A stretch of DNA of 7,285 nucleotides from JACPIN01 sp964367085 (lineage in GTDB: Archaea > Nanobdellota > Nanobdellia > SCGC-AAA011-G17 > ARS1403). Of this stretch, positions 4,720 through 7,285 are shown in pieces. The DNA lies in NCBI GenBank assembly GCA_964367085.1, contig CAYIWL010000042.1, positions 1 through 7,285 on the forward strand, in the 5' to 3' direction. The notes below the pieces were generated by a model, which had not been told where the DNA came from, did not search any database, and worked only from the letters and a program-made list of their open reading frames with translations. Each line of letters starts with the position of its first letter. The first letter of the stretch is position 1. A program made the position numbers and the translations under genes.

Positions 4720-6102
4720 TTAGTAATTAGTTAATGGGGCACTTTCCATTTGTTTTCTCTTGAAAATCTTGTCATAAAATAAAATTATTAGAACAGCGGA
4801 TAAAGTAGTAATTAAAAAAGTATTTTTGCCTACAATTGGAAAAAGAACAATAAGCAAAATTATAGGAATTAAAATGGAATAGAAACTTGCTTTTCCTGTT
4901 ATTCTTTCAGAATACAACCCTGCAAAAATTGCAGGAACAAATATCAAAGTTAGATAAGTAACAAATAAAGATAAAGTAATTATATTTGGAACAATAAATG
5001 CGATAAATCCACCGACTATTCCGAATAATGCAGTTATTAATCTTGCATAAATGACTTCCTTCCTGTTTTCCAATTGATTTTTCTTGAAAACAGCTCTATA
5101 AACAATTGTTGAGCCACCAACGACTAAACTATCAATTGAGGACATAATAACTGCCAAAATTGATGCAAACCCAACTCCAATTAACCAAGGTGGCAAAATT
5201 TTATCCATTAAAAAAAAGATAGCAGAATCTTGGTTTATTCCGGTTAGCATTACAGAAGCTAATAAACCAAAAAATAGCACCGTTAGACTTATGACTATCA
5301 TAAACGGAATTGAGTAAAAGAAAGATTTTCTTGCTATTTTCTCATTTTCTGCAGACAGTATTCTTTGCCAGTGAGCAGTATTTGCCAGATAAACAAATCC
5401 GCTCAATAGAATCGCACCAATAAACCAGCTAATTCCTCCAAAACCAAATGGATTTAAGTGTCCTTTTGGAAGATTGGCAAAAAGATTTTCAAATCCTCCC
5501 ACTTGAGAATAGCCAAATACTGCCATGATTATAAAGACAATAAGAATTATCCAAAATTGGATAAAGTCAGTAAGTATATCTGTTTTTAATCCGCCAAGAG
5601 TTGTATAAAGAATTGTAACGCCAATAGCAAGAATTATTGCTAACTGAAAATTAACTCCTATTAAAGCACTTGCTAGAGTAGCAACTGCGACTGCTTGAAT
5701 TGCTATCCAAATAACTAATAAGAAAATCTGCGAAAATCCAACGAGAATTTTGTTTTTTCTGCCGAATCTTTTTTCGAAAAAATCTACAATACTATAAGCA
5801 TCATATTTTTCTCCGATTGCTCTTATTTTAGTTGCTAAAATACCTAAAAGAATCATGCCAACTACAAAAGAAATTGGCAAAGCAAGTCCATAAGAGATTC
5901 CAGAATTATAAACTTCTGAAACAATTGCAACTGTCGCCCCGGCTCCAACTATGGTGGCAACATTTGAAAAAGTCATCAACCATAAACTTGTTTTTCTTTT
6001 GTTCAGGTAATATGTTTCTAAAGATTCTTTTCTTGAAGAATACCAAGCAACAAGAAGCATCAATACAAAATAAATTATCAGAGTTATGAGTGTGATGTTC
6101 AT
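4720..6102 (-). CDS. Sodium:solute symporter family (SSS) transporter
   Basis: This 460-residue integral membrane protein has about 13 hydrophobic segments, as expected of the SSS family with the LeuT fold. Hallmarks are the first-helix region FSNVATIVGAGATVAIVSEVY (45-65), the GGLKTDILTDFIQFW signature (170-184), HWQRILSAENEKIA (244-257), and ASILAVIMSSIDS (313-325), which carries the serines expected at the Na2 sodium site. It would import a small solute driven by the sodium gradient. The substrate cannot be read: family members take up sugars, amino acids, carboxylates or pantothenate. In an organism with limited biosynthesis this could be a key scavenging route, which is inference. It starts without a Shine-Dalgarno site, about 28 bases from a TATA-like element, and appears to be transcribed alone. 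Confidence 0.93.
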   Translation of the reverse strand: MNITLITLIIYFVLMLLVAWYSSRKESLETYYLNKRKTSLWLMTFSNVATIVGAGATVAIVSEVYNSGISYGLALPISFVVGMILLGILATKIRAIGEKYDAYSIVDFFEKRFGRKNKILVGFSQIFLLVIWIAIQAVAVATLASALIGVNFQLAIILAIGVTILYTTLGGLKTDILTDFIQFWIILIVFIIMAVFGYSQVGGFENLFANLPKGHLNPFGFGGISWFIGAILLSGFVYLANTAHWQRILSAENEKIARKSFFYSIPFMIVISLTVLFFGLLASVMLTGINQDSAIFFLMDKILPPWLIGVGFASILAVIMSSIDSLVVGGSTIVYRAVFKKNQLENRKEVIYARLITALFGIVGGFIAFIVPNIITLSLFVTYLTLIFVPAIFAGLYSERITGKASFYSILIPIILLIVLFPIVGKNTFLITTLSAVLIILFYDKIFKRKQMESAPLTNY

Positions 6103-6125
6103 AATGTTTAATTAAAGATAAAGAG

Positions 6126-6135
6126 ATTTATTAAG
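6126..6135 (-). promoter_or_regulatory. TATA-like element of the symporter
   Basis: On the minus strand CTTAATAAAT is centred about 28 bases before the ATG at 6102, consistent with a leaderless transcript. The spacing is slightly longer than at the other promoters, so confidence is lower. The remaining 6136-6225 segment before the sppA stop shows no gene. Confidence 0.45.
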
Positions 6136-6225
6136 TTATGGTTAAAAATCTGTTTAAGTAAAATTCCAACTCATAATAGAAACATAAAAGGCTAATCGTT
6201 TTTTTCTTCTTTCCACAAAAACAGT

Positions 6226-7143
6226 TTACGCAGCAAGAATTTCAAACTTGTTTTCAATCTCGTTTTTAAACAAGCTCATTCCGATCCCTCTTCCCATACT
6301 GAAGAATGCTTTGTTTGTAAATCCTTCAATGAGATCAAGTAAGCTTTTCTCAGATTTGTATTCAACTACTTTCCCGTCTTTAATTCCAGCTAGTTCTTTT
6401 GCTTTTGCAATCGCTTTTTCTCTGCCGCCAAATTCATCTATAAGTCCAAGCTCTTTAGCCTCAACCCCAAGATAAAAAAATCCGTGCCTTATCTCGTTAA
6501 TTTGTGCATTATCAAGTTTTCTATTTTCCGCGACGTCTTTAATAAAAATGTCCTGAATCTTTTTAAGTTTTATATTCATCAAATTCCTTTCATTGTCATT
6601 CAAATCTCTAAATGGGCTTCCAACGTCTTTCAAATCCCCGGCAACTAGTCTTTCATATTCAACCCCATATCTCTCAAGCAAGCCGCTGAATTCCAAGTAA
6701 CTTGAAATGACTCCAACGCTTCCAGTTATGCTCATCTCATCTGCAATTATCACATCAGAGCTAGAAGCAATCCAATACGCTCCTGAAGCACCTACTTCTC
6801 TTATCCAAGCAACAATAGGCTTTTTTTCAGAAAGAGACTTGACATAGTTAGCAACTTCCCTGCTAGCAACAACTGTCCCTCCAGGGCTGTTAATTTCAAG
6901 CACAACTGCTTTTATACCGTCGTTATTCTCCGCTCTTTTCAAATTATTAATGATCGTATCGCTTCCCATTCCGCTCCCGCTTAATATGTCATTAGAATCC
7001 TCAGGTAATATCGCTCCTTTTATCGGGACAATTGCAATTCCATCGCTGATAACATCTCTCTTATTCTCGAATCCTAGGCTGATAAAATATGCAGCAACCC
7101 ATAGCAAAATTATGGTAGTAAAAATAATCCTGATTTTTTTCAT
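6226..7143 (-). CDS. sppA: Signal peptide peptidase SppA (short, single-domain type)
   Basis: This 305-residue protein is a short SppA of the ClpP/crotonase fold, S49 family. One N-terminal membrane segment (about 4-22) anchors it, with the protease domain probably outside the cell. EINSPGG (83-89) gives the oxyanion and substrate strand, VGASGAYWIA (117-126) contains the nucleophile Ser120, and GDLKDVGSPFR (169-179) contains the general base Lys172; TGSVGVI (140-146) is also typical. It digests signal peptides left in the membrane and other membrane-associated peptides. The length fits the tetramer- or octamer-forming short class rather than the 600-residue E. coli type. A GGAGG Shine-Dalgarno site four bases before the ATG and an ATGA overlap with the upstream gene show it is an internal operon gene. 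Confidence 0.95.
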   Translation of the reverse strand: MKKIRIIFTTIILLWVAAYFISLGFENKRDVISDGIAIVPIKGAILPEDSNDILSGSGMGSDTIINNLKRAENNDGIKAVVLEINSPGGTVVASREVANYVKSLSEKKPIVAWIREVGASGAYWIASSSDVIIADEMSITGSVGVISSYLEFSGLLERYGVEYERLVAGDLKDVGSPFRDLNDNERNLMNIKLKKIQDIFIKDVAENRKLDNAQINEIRHGFFYLGVEAKELGLIDEFGGREKAIAKAKELAGIKDGKVVEYKSEKSLLDLIEGFTNKAFFSMGRGIGMSLFKNEIENKFEILAA

Positions 7144-7285
7144 CTCTCCTCCGATCTTAATGTAACTGTCTTGCTAAAAACCTCAAAGTATCTCTGCTTT
7201 TTCTCAGAAAAGAATATGTTTATGCTATCCACTATAAGCAAAGCAACACTTATCTTTGTAGCATTTCTCAATAAAGCCTGAGTGA
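7140..7285 (-). CDS. C-terminal 47 residues of an unrecognised protein upstream of sppA
   Basis: Of the three minus-strand frames entering from the right edge, only one is open to the sppA start. It runs from 7283 to the TGA at 7140-7142, which overlaps the sppA ATG as ATGA. The visible tail begins TQALLRNATKISVALLIV and ends FSKTVTLRSEER; its first half is moderately hydrophobic and the rest charged. I cannot name it. The coupling implies co-expression with SppA, so a membrane- or secretion-related role is possible. Neither domain nor length can be judged from this fragment. Confidence 0.7.
   Translation of the reverse strand, partial: TQALLRNATKISVALLIVDSINIFFSEKKQRYFEVFSKTVTLRSEER
7148..7152 (-). 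promoter_or_regulatory. Shine-Dalgarno site of sppA
   Basis: GGAGG lies four bases ahead of the sppA ATG at 7143, inside the last codons of the upstream gene. It confirms the start and shows that internal operon genes in this genome use Shine-Dalgarno initiation. Confidence 0.75.

Noticed and set aside
5832..6475. Plus-strand frames inside the symporter and sppA (5832-6089 and 6248-6475)
   Set aside because: They lie antisense to genes with clear family motifs.
1..7285. CRISPR arrays, insertion sequences, inverted-repeat element ends, riboswitches
   Set aside because: No direct repeats with regular spacers, transposase or integrase genes, or recognisable aptamer motifs were seen by eye on either strand.

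Overview
The window looks like a compact, AT-rich archaeal chromosome segment, most likely from a DPANN-type lineage (Woesearchaeota/Pacearchaeota-like; this placement is inference). Evidence for Archaea: a 7S-type SRP RNA with the helix 3/4 region that bacterial versions usually lack or reduce, a tRNA-Ala with no encoded CCA, TATA elements centred about 25-28 bases ahead of start codons with no leader between them, and an archaeal-looking RNA 3'-phosphate cyclase. TGA acts as a stop at two ATGA gene junctions, so the standard genetic code applies.

Layout from left to right. Positions 1-403 (minus) hold the first 134 codons of rtcA, RNA 3'-terminal phosphate cyclase. It diverges from trhO (447-1319, plus), a rhodanese-fold tRNA uridine-34 hydroxylase; two TATA elements overlap in the 43-base gap. 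A 61-codon orphan gene (1350-1535, minus) has its own promoter and a T-rich 3' flank. A stand-alone FAD/NAD(P) reductase (1626-2366, plus) converges on a two-gene minus-strand exported-protein unit: a Cys-rich secreted protein (2550-3257) coupled by an ATGA overlap to a tiny lipoprotein (2410-2553) that ends at a suspicious in-frame TGA.

Next come tRNA-Ala(CGC) (3305-3375, minus) and a RadC/JAMM protein (3430-4104, plus), divergent around one perfectly palindromic TATA element. A 48-residue DUF5679-type zinc ribbon (4198-4344, plus) follows, with a strong Shine-Dalgarno sequence. The GC-rich block 4392-4655 (minus) is the SRP RNA. A sodium:solute symporter (4720-6102, minus) and an SppA-type signal peptide peptidase (6226-7143, minus) come after it. 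SppA is translationally coupled to an unrecognised upstream gene whose last 47 codons enter at the right edge.

The genes do not form one pathway. Recurring themes are RNA metabolism (rtcA, trhO, tRNA-Ala), secretion and the envelope (SRP RNA, SppA, exported proteins, symporter) and small orphan proteins. Two modes of start selection can be read: single or first genes appear leaderless behind a TATA box, while SppA and the zinc ribbon use Shine-Dalgarno sites. I found no CRISPR array, insertion sequence, integrase or defence locus. The items most worth following are the TGA-interrupted lipoprotein, the four-fold Cys-pair repeat in its partner, and the 61-residue orphan.
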